A DNA stretch of 64,000 nt. Origin: Arthrobacter caoxuetaonis. GTDB taxonomy: Bacteria > Actinomycetota > Actinomycetes > Actinomycetales > Micrococcaceae. The notes below the pieces were generated by a model. It did not search any database. It was not told the DNA's origin and saw only the letters and a list, made by a program, of their open reading frames with translations. The stretch spans positions 3,224,001-3,288,000 of the forward strand of contig NZ_CP099466.1 in NCBI RefSeq assembly GCF_023921125.1. The letters are read 5' to 3'. The position numbers and the translations under genes are program-made. Below are positions 47,262-54,914 of the stretch, one piece after another. Position 1 is the stretch's first letter. The number at the start of each line of letters is the position of its first letter.

Positions 47262-49616
47262 CTACGGGGTGGCGCCGGGGCTCGGCGTCACGGCTCCCCC
47301 TGCTTCAGGCGCCGGAGACGCGGCGGGTTCTGTCGTTTCGACAGCAGGCGGCGGTGCTGCCGGGGGCGTGGGCGTCGCCTTCGCGGGACGCGGCACGGCA
47401 GTAGCCGACGGCTTCGGTGCAGTCTCCTCGTCCTCTTCTGCCTCTTCCGACTCGGAGGGGGACGGGCTCGGGCTGGGGTTGACCAGCAGGTTGCCCGGCG
47501 GGTTTGCGAACGGTTCACCCGGGTAGAGGCTGCCTGCCTGCTGCATGAACTTTGCCCAGGACGGAGCCGCGATCAGTGAGCCGTCAATTTCCGGGTAGAG
47601 GCGTCCGCCGATCTGCAGGCCGGACAGGGATTCGGTTCCGGCCTTCCAGTTGCCGATCCAGCTGGCCGTGGCCATGCCGGAGTTGTAGCCGATGAACCAG
47701 GTCTGCGAGCGGGAGTCGTTGGTTCCGGTCTTGCCTGCCATCGGCTGGAAGCCGTAGTTCAGGAGGGAGCCGGAACCGGACTTCATGACTTCCTGCGTCG
47801 CATAGTTCACGCCGCGTGCGGTTTCCTTGCTGATGACCTGCTCGCACTCGGGTTCGGGGACGTCATAGGTCTTGCCGCGCACATCGGTGACTTCCACCAG
47901 CGCGCGGGGTTCGCACACGTTGCCCTCTGCCGCGAAGCCGGCGAAGGCCTGGGCCATCGCCATCGGGGAAACGTCCTCCACGCCACCGATGAGGGCGGAG
48001 GGCTTCACTGAAAGCGGCTCTTCCTGACCGGAGGCGCTCTTGCCGTTGTGGACGCCCATCGATTCGGCAATCTCCATGATGCGGCACAGGTCCAGCTGCT
48101 TGGCGGTGGAGAAGGTGATGGTGTTCAGGGACTGCGCCAGCCCGTGGAGCACTGTGGCGTCGCCGTAGTTGGTGTCGCCGTAGTTCTGCGGAGTCCAACC
48201 CTCCGCCTCCCCGATCGGGTAGGCGCCGCCGTCGAGGCAGCTGGCCGTCCAGCGGTCGCCCTGCGGATACGTCTTCTTGCGGCCATCGAGCTGCGTGCCG
48301 AGCGACTTGCCCGCATCCACCCAGGCGGCCACGGTAAACGGCTTGAACGTTGACCCGGGCTGGAAGCCTCCGATGCCGCCCAGGCTCTTCGTGGGGTCGC
48401 CGTCCTGGTACTGGTCGACGTTGAAGTTCAGCATCGAGTCGCCGGGGTTCTCACCCGGGGTGAATCGGGTGTTCTGGGCCATGGAGAGGATGTTGCCGGT
48501 ACCGGGCTGCAGGCTGATCATCGAGTGCCCCACCTGGCCGGCCGTAGTATCCGGGTTGGCGGTTTCGTTGACGGCAGCCTGGGCAGCCTGCTGGACAGCG
48601 GGGTCCAGCGTCGTCTTGATCGTCAGGCCGGAACGGTACAGCACGGAACTGCGTTCCTCCGGGGTGTCCCCGAACTCTTCGCTGTTCAGGACCAGGTGTT
48701 CCACGTAGGAGCAGAAGTACGGCGCCTGTTCGGCGGCTACGCAACCGTTCAGGGTCGGGGTGATGTTGAGGTCCATCCCGGTGGCGATCGCGGCGTCGTA
48801 CTGCGCCTGATCGATCTTGCCGTGCTCCAGCATGGTGCCCAACACGAGGTTCCGGCGTTCCAGCGCCGCCTCAGGGTATACCTGGGGATCGTAGGCGCTC
48901 GGACCCTTGACCAAGCCTGCGAGCAGGGCGCTCTGCTCGATGTTCAGGTCCTTGGCATCGACGTTGAACAGATACTTGGCTGCGGCTTGAACGCCGTAGG
49001 TGTCACCGGTGAAGGAAACAATGTTCAAATATCCCTCAAGGATCTCTTCCTTGCTCATCTCGTTTTCCACGGCGATGGCCAGGCGGACTTCGCGGACCTT
49101 GTCCGAAATGTTCTTGCTGCCGTTGAGGACCGCTTCTTCGCCGCGTTCCCTGGCCCCGTTGGCCAGCACGTTAGTGACGAACTGCTGCGTGATGGTCGAG
49201 GCTCCGCGGTTCGTTCCGGAGGACACGTTGCTGGCAATGGCGCCAAAAATACCCTGCACGTCTACGCCGCCGTGCTCGTAGTAGCGGTAGTCCTCAACGG
49301 AGAGCAGCGCATCGACCATGTGCGGAGAGATCTGGTCGAGGGTAACCGGCTGGCGGTTCTCTTCATACAGGGTGGCGATCAGCGAATCGTCAGACGCGAG
49401 GATCCGCGTGGGCTGGGCCAAAGTGGCACGCTCCAGGTCCGCGGGAAGTCCGTCGAAGAACGTGATCGAGGCCGAAGCAGCGGATCCGGCGCCTGCCGCC
49501 ATGGGAACGAACAGCCCCGCGGTCAGCACGCCGCAGAGCACGCTGACTCCCAAAAAGGTGAGCAGGCGTCCGAAGGTGGTTGCCGTGGTGAACACGGGAG
49601 GTTTACGTGCAGCCAT
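47262..49616 (-). CDS. Bifunctional penicillin-binding protein (transglycosylase/transpeptidase)
   Basis: 784 aa. One N-terminal membrane anchor (about 17-40). GT51 domain: SVEDYRYYEHGGVDVQGI (catalytic Glu) and GASTITQQFVTNVL. Transpeptidase: SxxK in PGSTFKPFTVAAW, SLNT as SxN-like motif, and KTG in MAGKTGTNDSRS. The last 60 residues are a Pro/Ser/Glu-rich extracellular tail (NPSPSPSPSESEE...), common in actinobacterial PonA-type PBPs. It polymerises and cross-links peptidoglycan. It stands alone, with its own terminator and no clear RBS at the ATG. Confidence 0.93.
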   Translation of the reverse strand: MAARKPPVFTTATTFGRLLTFLGVSVLCGVLTAGLFVPMAAGAGSAASASITFFDGLPADLERATLAQPTRILASDDSLIATLYEENRQPVTLDQISPHMVDALLSVEDYRYYEHGGVDVQGIFGAIASNVSSGTNRGASTITQQFVTNVLANGARERGEEAVLNGSKNISDKVREVRLAIAVENEMSKEEILEGYLNIVSFTGDTYGVQAAAKYLFNVDAKDLNIEQSALLAGLVKGPSAYDPQVYPEAALERRNLVLGTMLEHGKIDQAQYDAAIATGMDLNITPTLNGCVAAEQAPYFCSYVEHLVLNSEEFGDTPEERSSVLYRSGLTIKTTLDPAVQQAAQAAVNETANPDTTAGQVGHSMISLQPGTGNILSMAQNTRFTPGENPGDSMLNFNVDQYQDGDPTKSLGGIGGFQPGSTFKPFTVAAWVDAGKSLGTQLDGRKKTYPQGDRWTASCLDGGAYPIGEAEGWTPQNYGDTNYGDATVLHGLAQSLNTITFSTAKQLDLCRIMEIAESMGVHNGKSASGQEEPLSVKPSALIGGVEDVSPMAMAQAFAGFAAEGNVCEPRALVEVTDVRGKTYDVPEPECEQVISKETARGVNYATQEVMKSGSGSLLNYGFQPMAGKTGTNDSRSQTWFIGYNSGMATASWIGNWKAGTESLSGLQIGGRLYPEIDGSLIAAPSWAKFMQQAGSLYPGEPFANPPGNLLVNPSPSPSPSESEEAEEDEETAPKPSATAVPRPAKATPTPPAAPPPAVETTEPAASPAPEAGGAVTPSPGATP

Positions 49617-49872
49617 GATATGGGAGCATAACCCAGCATCCTAGGAATCCCGCGCTGATTGCGGCCCGATTACTGGACGGTAACGTTGCGCTTGAGCGCT
49701 TGTGGAGGATAATTGGGCACCCGCAGGAGTGACAGGTCTCATGTTTTTCAGTGCCGTTTTCAGGCCATGGACCCTCCCAGGAACTAATCTTCAGCACCCC
49801 ATCCCAGCGGCGGTCTGCCACTGCTAGACTCCTGCACACTGGATGCCCGGACCACCCCGGCCGAGGAGAATC

Positions 49873-50463
49873 ATGGCTCGATTACTCCACGATCTGCGCC
49901 GCCTGCGGAAGTCCGCGGGCGGGCGGCTCAGGACACCGCCGCCAACGCGCGGCAACCATGAAGAAATCCATGCACGGCTGAGTGCTGCCATGAGTTCCGC
50001 CCAGGCTACGGGCCGAATGCTGGACGAGCAGGAACGGGTCGCAACCGAGGCAGCAGCGCACTTCGCCTCTGTGGCTGAGGCCTACCGGCTGCGCCATGAA
50101 GCAGTGGAGACGGTTATGTCCGGAACCTCGGAGCCATCCACCTCAGTCCTTACCCTCGCTGGAACAGCCCGCAGGATGCACAGCCTCGCCCACGACAGGC
50201 AGGAACTCGCTGCATCACACCTGGACGACGTGCGTTCCCGCAGGGAACGGGTCCAGGAGCTGATTTCCGATCTGGTCAAGGCGCAGGCCCAGCTCCGTCT
50301 AGCCGTCACTGTTGAACAGAGCAAGGCAAGGCTGGACGGATTGGGCGGACCTCCAGCTGCCCTCCCCGGGCCCTCCAGCTCATTCGATGAAGAACTCCGT
50401 GAGGCCACCCGGCTGGCGCGGGAAGCAGAAGCCCTGGCAGAACTGAAAGGCGGATGGGCATGA
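49873..50463 (+). CDS. Coiled-coil protein, 196 aa
   Basis: ATG at 49873 with GAGGAG upstream. The sequence is almost entirely charged and helical (ARLSAAMSSAQATGRMLDEQ, SHLDDVRSRRERVQELISDL, DEELREATRLAREAEALAEL), with no membrane segments, so long coiled coils are likely. No family recognised. It overlaps the downstream membrane protein by ATGA. The two are co-translated and may act together at the membrane. Confidence 0.65.
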   Translation: MARLLHDLRRLRKSAGGRLRTPPPTRGNHEEIHARLSAAMSSAQATGRMLDEQERVATEAAAHFASVAEAYRLRHEAVETVMSGTSEPSTSVLTLAGTARRMHSLAHDRQELAASHLDDVRSRRERVQELISDLVKAQAQLRLAVTVEQSKARLDGLGGPPAALPGPSSSFDEELREATRLAREAEALAELKGGWA

Positions 50464-51044
50464 GTTCAGAGTCCAGCGTTCGTGTAGGTGTTCCGTTCAC
50501 CCCGCCCCGGTCGTATTCCGAGAAGGCCGTCAGCCGCATGGTTTTTGTGGCTGCGGCCTTCGTCATTTTTGGTGGCTTCAACGTGATCGCCGTCCTCCTT
50601 GCCGCCTTGCTGATTGTCTACCCTCTGCTCATCGTGCGGGAGCGGCTGATACTTCGCCCCCGCAGGGAGGAAACCGAGACAGCGGCACTGAACGACGCCG
50701 TCGCACAGTATTTCCCGGACGCTCCCAAGGTGCAGCGCGAGCAGTGGCGGGCACTGATGACCGCTCGCAAGGGCAAGGCGTTCCGTTTCCGGGACGACGT
50801 CGGCGGCGAAGTTCGCATGGTCCGGACCGGCCGTGCCGCCCTTGCCGGGCACACTGCCATGGCCGGCCAGCCGATGCGGCCGCACAGCGCCAGGCGCACC
50901 GAGATCGAAGTGACCTGCCGCTACGGGGATGTGGGCCTGGCAGATTTCGATACGGTCATGACGGCCTCGGGCCGCGACCCCAACATTGCCCGGGCGATCG
51001 CGGAAGTCCGCCGCGGTTACCGCCAGGGGCGGGAGTCGGCTTAG
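50460..51044 (+). CDS. Membrane-anchored hypothetical protein, 194 aa
   Basis: ATG at 50460 chosen for the ATGA overlap with the preceding stop; the ATG at 50454 is too close to the AAAGG. A double hydrophobic segment (about 26-58, MVFVAAAFVIFGGFNVIAVLLAALLIVYPLLIV) is followed by a soluble C-terminus with a conserved-looking EIEVTCRYGDVGLADFDTVM. Unknown function. It forms a two-gene operon with the coiled-coil protein. Confidence 0.65.
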   Translation: MSSESSVRVGVPFTPPRSYSEKAVSRMVFVAAAFVIFGGFNVIAVLLAALLIVYPLLIVRERLILRPRREETETAALNDAVAQYFPDAPKVQREQWRALMTARKGKAFRFRDDVGGEVRMVRTGRAALAGHTAMAGQPMRPHSARRTEIEVTCRYGDVGLADFDTVMTASGRDPNIARAIAEVRRGYRQGRESA

Positions 51045-51075
51045 GGCGGGATGTGGAGGGCAAAGCTGCGGGGCC

Positions 51076-51190
51076 GCCGGACGCCGGGTGCCAGCGGCAA
51101 GGGGCTGCCGGACGGCGGGTGCCGCGGCGAGGGGCTGCCGGACGGCCGGTGCCGGCCGCGAAGGGCTGGACGGCGGGTGCCGGCGGCGGG
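51076..51190. repeat. GC-rich imperfect tandem repeat, about 30-bp unit
   Basis: Four units with GCCGGACGGCGGGTGCCG-type cores start near 51076, 51107, 51137 and 51165. They differ by a few bases each. The stretch is non-coding and lies between the membrane-protein stop (51044) and the terminator at 51222. Confidence 0.75.
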
Positions 51191-51221
51191 GGGCCGCGAT
51201 TCACGAGGAGCCGCCACATGG

Positions 51222-51250
51222 AAAAGGCCCGCTTGAGGGCGGGCCTTTTT
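51222..51250. terminator. Bidirectional terminator
   Basis: AAAAGGCCCGC (51222-51232) pairs with GCGGGCCTTTT (51239-51249) around TTGAGG, with six T on the plus strand and TTTTCC on the minus. It ends the plus-strand two-gene operon and the minus-strand tRNA-Ala. Confidence 0.9.
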
Positions 51251-51256
51251 TGGGTG

Positions 51257-51329
51257 TGGAGCTTAGGGGAATCGAACCCCTGACCTTTTCATTGCGAACG
51301 AAACGCTCTACCAACTGAGCTAAAGCCCC
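51257..51329 (-). tRNA. tRNA-Ala (anticodon CGC)
   Basis: The reverse complement folds fully. Acceptor GGGGCTT/AAGCTCC (one G-U), D-stem GCTC/GAGC with AGTTGGTA loop, anticodon stem TTTCG/TGAAA with loop TTCGCAA (anticodon CGC, codon GCG), variable AGGTC, T-stem AGGGG/CCCCT with TTCGATT, discriminator A73. The CCA end is not encoded. A strong terminator follows 7 nt downstream. Confidence 0.95.
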
Positions 51330-51516
51330 GGGTCCTGCATCGTGCCGGATGACCGGCCTTGTTAGGCTACGCCGATTCTAGGCACGCGAACAGTCTGCGG
51401 GCAAAATGCAGGCGTCCGGTTGAGGCCCGCTGGTGGCGTGGCTAGGCTCGCACAACGCACGGCCGGGTTCCGCCGCGTTCCCGGCTACCTGTCGTCGAAC
51501 ACCTAAGGAGCAGAAG

Positions 51517-51924
51517 ATGAGCCTGATCAAAGACATGCTGACTTCCCACCCGGCCGGGAACTCGAATGTAGACATGGATGCACTCGCCGCCTGCATCGAA
51601 ACTTGTTTTGACTGTGTCCAGACCTGTACAGCCTGTGCCGATGCCTGCCTGAGCGAGGACATGCTCGGCGATATGGTCAGCTGCATCCGGGCCGACCTGG
51701 ACTGTGCAGAAATCTGTTCGGCCACCGGCCGGGTCCTGGCCCGTGCCGGCATGGGCTATGCCTCGGCTGCGGACCTCGTCCGGGCCTGCGCCGCTGCCTG
51801 CCGCCGCTGCGCGGAGGAGTGCGAGCAGCATGCGTCCGCCCATGACCACTGCCGCATCTGTGCCGAGGCCTGCCACCGCTGCGCCGCCGCCTGCGATGCC
51901 CTGCTCCTGACGATTGGCTCCTAG
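51517..51924 (+). CDS. Cys-rich four-helix-bundle copper-storage-like protein (Csp/DUF326)
   Basis: 135 aa from the ATG at 51517 (AAGGAG 7 nt upstream). It contains 18 cysteines, many as CxxxC or CxxC in helices (ETCFDCVQTCTACADAC, CAAACRRCAEEC, CRICAEACHRCAAAC), the hallmark of copper-storage proteins that line a four-helix bundle with Cys thiolates and bind many Cu(I). No signal peptide, so a cytosolic Csp3-like protein is likely. It stands alone after the tRNA. Confidence 0.88.
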   Translation: MSLIKDMLTSHPAGNSNVDMDALAACIETCFDCVQTCTACADACLSEDMLGDMVSCIRADLDCAEICSATGRVLARAGMGYASAADLVRACAAACRRCAEECEQHASAHDHCRICAEACHRCAAACDALLLTIGS

Positions 51925-52196
51925 CTGGCGTTTGGTGTGGTTCCGGCTGGCCCGCCAGGAAGCTCCTTCCGGCGGATGGCACTGCGGCTGGGGCCAGGAC
52001 GGCGGGCGGCCTTGGCCTGGGACCAACCGGCCGAGAGTTCATTCTTTGCCTGAAAGGTGTACTGCCCTGAGGACCTCCCTATACCAACACGGCTCTTCCG
52101 TGAGCTTTCCCAGCCCTCGTTACCCCTGTAACCCTGTGTGACCCCATTGGCCACACCCGTAACGAGGTGTGGGAAACCACGCAGCGCCGACCCGGG

Positions 52197-52296
52197 ATTC
52201 GCTGCGTTTTGTCGGAATCGCTGCATCTTGGGACTGGGTTCGCTGCACTGTGGGAAAAAACCACCGACCTGGGACAAGATTTACTGCAGTTTGGGA
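52197..52296. repeat. Four direct copies of a TTCGCTGCAnTnTGGGA motif
   Basis: Copies at 52197-52216 (most diverged), 52216-52233, 52238-52255 and 52279-52296. The aligned CGCTGC cores are 19, 22 and 41 bp apart. The last two copies are each followed by a run of A (TGGGAAAAA). Unlike the cassettes at 20.5 and 36.9 kb, all copies point the same way. Confidence 0.75.
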
Positions 52297-52408
52297 AAAA
52301 CTCGTCGCTGAGGGAGTTTCCGCGTACTGCGCCACGCAGCATTTTCCCTACACGGCCGAAAAGTCCCGGAACGCAGCAAACCGGCGGGACGCCACGGGCT
52401 CCGGGGGC

Positions 52409-52545
52409 ACAACGCCTCCGGTTGAGGTCCCGGGCGCCGGCGGGCGCCGGGCGCCGGCGGGTCCAGACGGCGACAACGCCTCGGTTGAGGTCCCGGGTCC
52501 CGGGCGCCGGCGGGCGCCGGGCGCCGGGCGCCGGGTGCCGGGTGC
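52409..52545. repeat. GC-rich direct repeat, two copies
   Basis: Units beginning ACAACGCCTC and continuing GGTTGAGGTCCCGGG occur at 52409 and 52473 (64 bp apart). Each ends in reiterated CGGGCGC motifs; the second copy has extra CGGGCGC and CGGGTGC units. Confidence 0.75.
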
Positions 52546-52620
52546 CACCGATGGTCCTGCCCGGCGGGGCAGAGTGGATCCGGCAAGGCAAGAACGCTCC
52601 GGGCTGCGGCGCAGCGGGAC

Positions 52621-52650
52621 CCGCACCCGCACCCGCACCCGCACCCGCAC
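52621..52650. repeat. CCGCAC hexamer repeat, five units
   Basis: Five perfect tandem CCGCAC units end 2 nt before the minus-strand TAG stop of the YtfJ-like gene (52653-52655). A slippage-prone sequence that may vary between strains. Confidence 0.9.
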
Positions 52651-52652
52651 GG

Positions 52653-52958
52653 CTAACCCCGCGATTGCAGCACCCGCCCGATAATCCAGACAATCGGCGT
52701 GGCCACGCCCAGCAGGGCGATCGGGTTCGGACGGAACACCGCCGGACCGCCGTCACGCCCGGCATACACCCCGAGCGGCAGCACCAGGCCCCCGCCGCCT
52801 CCGCCGCCGTCGCCGTCGGCATCTCCTCCGCCGCCGAACCCTGCCTGCACCAGCGCCACCGGCACCAGGGTTTCCCCGCCCACCTGCACCGGCTCGCCGT
52901 AGGCCCGCTGGACGGACACCGAGCGGAAGGATTCGGCCAGCTTCTCCACGATATTCAC
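52653..52958 (-). CDS. GerW/YtfJ-family protein
   Basis: 101 aa, GTG start at 52958 overlapping the DinB stop (GTGA). The family signature is present: VQRAYGEPVQVGGETLVPVAL, then the glycine-rich GFGGGGDADGDGGGGGGGL, and a C-terminal hydrophobic segment (LLGVATPIVWIIGRVL). Members are found in sporulating and non-sporulating bacteria; the role in actinobacteria is not known. It is co-translated with the DinB-like protein. Confidence 0.85.
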   Translation of the reverse strand: MNIVEKLAESFRSVSVQRAYGEPVQVGGETLVPVALVQAGFGGGGDADGDGGGGGGGLVLPLGVYAGRDGGPAVFRPNPIALLGVATPIVWIIGRVLQSRG

Positions 52959-53476
52959 GAGGCACCGCCGCCCGAAGCCAGCATCCCGCGGATGTACGCA
53001 GCCTGTCCGGCGTGCTCCAGGCAGTCCGCCAGCGAACTGACCAGCCGGACGCCGAGGGTGACGGGCGGATCCCAGGACGTATCCACCACGCGGTCCAGGT
53101 CGGACGGGCCAAGCCCCGAGACAAACGCGATGGTCCGGGCGCTGACGGCGTCGTAATATCCCTGGAGCACTTCCCCGGACTGCACCCGGACCCTGGCAAC
53201 TTCCTCGGAAGTGTGCCCGTACCCTGTGTCCTCGACTGCGAGCGGAAGACCCACACGATCCGCCCAGCCTTCGGCCGTCCACACCTGCTGGTGCCCCGCG
53301 ACGTCGGAGACCTGGGCGTCCTCAACCCGGGCCAGGTGCCAGATGAGCCAGGCAATCGAGTTGCCGTCGGGGTACGGCCGGTGGTTCAGCTGGTCCGCGT
53401 CCAGCCCGGTGAGCACCCGGTTCACGGTTTGCGGCAGCCGCCCAAAGGCGTCAACTAGCAGGTCGCTGGCTTCCAT
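52955..53476 (-). CDS. DinB-superfamily protein (mycothiol-transferase type)
   Basis: 173 aa, ATG at 53476 with GGGGAG 6 nt upstream. The four-helix DinB fold with metal-ligand histidines is visible in SIAWLIWHLARVEDAQVSDVAG and SLADCLEHAGQAAYIRGML. This subgroup in actinobacteria uses mycothiol in thiol-transfer or detoxification reactions; the substrate is unknown. First gene of a two-gene operon with the YtfJ-like gene. Confidence 0.85.
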   Translation of the reverse strand: MEASDLLVDAFGRLPQTVNRVLTGLDADQLNHRPYPDGNSIAWLIWHLARVEDAQVSDVAGHQQVWTAEGWADRVGLPLAVEDTGYGHTSEEVARVRVQSGEVLQGYYDAVSARTIAFVSGLGPSDLDRVVDTSWDPPVTLGVRLVSSLADCLEHAGQAAYIRGMLASGGGAS

Positions 53477-53658
53477 GAGGTCTCCCCTGTCATCGACGGA
53501 TCGCGACGGCGTCCGCCGCCGCAGGTGGGCCTGCCCGCCATGGTGCCATCCCGCGCAGCCTGCCGAAAGGGGAAGGGTGCGCCGGCTTCTGTGCGGCAGC
53601 CTGAAAGAAAAGACCGGTGCCCGGTTACAGGCTATGGACCCGGTCCTAAACTGGCCGA

Positions 53659-53883
53659 ATGGAGTGGATCGATGAACGTCCCGCCTGGCTTCCGCCCATC
53701 CCTCCTCCGCATCGGGGCCGGGCCCGGATCGTGGCGGGAATGCTGCTGGTTTCCGCCGTAATGCTCGCGGTCCTGGTCACTGCTTTTCTGGGCGGGACTA
53801 TCTCCATGTATCTCTGGTGGCCGCTGGCCGGGGGCCTGTTCCTCCTCGCTTCCGGGCTGCTGAGCCGGCGTCCTTACCCCTGA
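53659..53883 (+). CDS. Small two-TM membrane protein, 74 aa
   Basis: ATG at 53659. Cytoplasmic N-terminus with PAWLPPIPPPHRGRAR and two hydrophobic segments, about 26-46 (GMLLVSAVMLAVLVTAFLGG) and 50-67 (YLWWPLAGGLFLLASGLL). No known family. It ends 18 nt before the operator of the manganese-type ABC operon. Confidence 0.55.
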   Translation: MEWIDERPAWLPPIPPPHRGRARIVAGMLLVSAVMLAVLVTAFLGGTISMYLWWPLAGGLFLLASGLLSRRPYP

Positions 53884-53900
53884 AACCCCGTGCCGCGGGA

Positions 53901-53947
53901 AAGTTCGGTGCCCCGAACTTGTTTCACTCGCCTTGCCGAAGTTATGT
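53901..53947 (+). promoter_or_regulatory. Promoter and inverted-repeat operator of the Mn-type ABC operon
   Basis: AAGTTCGG (53901-53908), TGCC, CCGAACTT (53913-53920) is a perfect 8-bp inverted repeat. It abuts a -35-like TTGTTT (53919-53924) with a 17-nt spacer to TTATGT (53942-53947). Initiation would fall at about 53954, directly at the ATG of mntA (53955), so the mRNA would be leaderless. A DtxR/MntR-family repressor is the natural candidate. Confidence 0.6.
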
Positions 53948-53954
53948 TTCAGGC

Positions 53955-54914
53955 ATGAAGACGACGACGTTTCCGCCCCGACTGCGACGCCTGGCCACCG
54001 GAGCTGCCCTCCTGATCGTCCTCTCAGCCTGTTCCGGTTCCGCGGACGCTGATGGCAGCAGCGACAGCAGTGGCGCCGGCGCGGAAGACAAACCCGTAGT
54101 CCTGACCACCTTCACTGTGCTCGCAGACCTGGCCTCGAACGTGGCAGGGGAACACCTGAGCGTCGAGTCGATCACGAAGGCGGGCGCCGAAATCCACGGC
54201 TACGAGCCAACCCCGGGAGACATCCGCCGCGCGTCCAACGCCGACCTCATCCTGGATAACGGCATGTTCCTGGAAGCCTGGTTCGAGCAGTTCACCGCAG
54301 ACCTGGACGTTCGCCGCGTCATGGTCAGCGAGGGCGTGGAGCCAATCAGCATCGCGGAAGACGCCTACGAAGGACTGCCGAATCCGCACGCCTGGATGTC
54401 CCCGCTCAACGCGCAGGCCTACGTGGACAACATGGCCCATGCCTTCGCCGAGCTCGACCCGGAGAACGCCGACGCTTTCCGGGCCAATGCCGCGGCCTAC
54501 AAGGAAGAACTCCAGGACGTCCACGACCAGCTGGTGACCGGGCTCGGGGCGCTGCCGGAAAACCAGCGGGCGCTGGTCACCTGCGAGGGCGCGTTCTCCT
54601 ATCTGGCGCGCGACGCCGGACTCACTGAACGCTACATCTGGGCCGTCAATGCCGAACGGCAGGCCACCCCGCAGCAGATCACCGCGACGATCGAATTCGT
54701 CAGGGAAAACAATGTGCCGGCAGTCTTCTGCGAGTCCACGGTCTCCGACGCTCCCATGCAGCAGGTCGTCGAAGCCACGGACACGGAGTTCGGCGGCGTG
54801 CTCTATGTCGATTCCCTCTCCGAAGAAGGCGGCCCCGTGCCCACGTACCTCGACCTGATCCGCTACGACACTGAAACCATTCTCGCGGGCCTGACGGGGG
54901 CGGACGCACAATGA
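53955..54914 (+). CDS. mntA: Manganese-type ABC transporter binding lipoprotein
   Basis: 319 aa from the ATG at 53955. Lipoprotein signal with lipobox LSAC, then a Ser/Asp/Gly linker. Cluster A-I (ZnuA/PsaA/MntA) fold: VVLTTFTVLADLASNVAGEHL, EIHGYEPTPGDIRRASNADLIL (metal-ligand His), LPNPHAWMSPLNAQAYVDNM (second His), VTCEGAFSYLARDAGL and YVDSLSEEGG. There is no His-rich loop, which favours Mn or Fe over Zn. First gene of a four-gene operon. Confidence 0.88.
   Translation: MKTTTFPPRLRRLATGAALLIVLSACSGSADADGSSDSSGAGAEDKPVVLTTFTVLADLASNVAGEHLSVESITKAGAEIHGYEPTPGDIRRASNADLILDNGMFLEAWFEQFTADLDVRRVMVSEGVEPISIAEDAYEGLPNPHAWMSPLNAQAYVDNMAHAFAELDPENADAFRANAAAYKEELQDVHDQLVTGLGALPENQRALVTCEGAFSYLARDAGLTERYIWAVNAERQATPQQITATIEFVRENNVPAVFCESTVSDAPMQQVVEATDTEFGGVLYVDSLSEEGGPVPTYLDLIRYDTETILAGLTGADAQ

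Larger units (their letters stand above)
51925..52652. other. 728-bp gene-free, repeat-rich region
   Basis: No frame has an RBS or coding character. In order it contains a hairpin (CCTCGTTAC 52115-52123 with GTAACGAGG 52159-52167, inner GTGTG/CACAC), the CGCTGCA tandem array (52197-52296), two copies of a GC-rich unit starting ACAACGCCTC (52409 and 52473), runs of CGGGCGC, and five CCGCAC hexamers (52621-52650) ending just before the next stop codon. Open frames across it reflect GC bias and repeats. Confidence 0.7.

Noticed and set aside
51076..52545. CRISPR-like arrays among the GC-rich repeats
   Set aside because: Units abut or differ in length, have no unique spacers of constant size, and no cas gene is near. 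They are tandem repeats.
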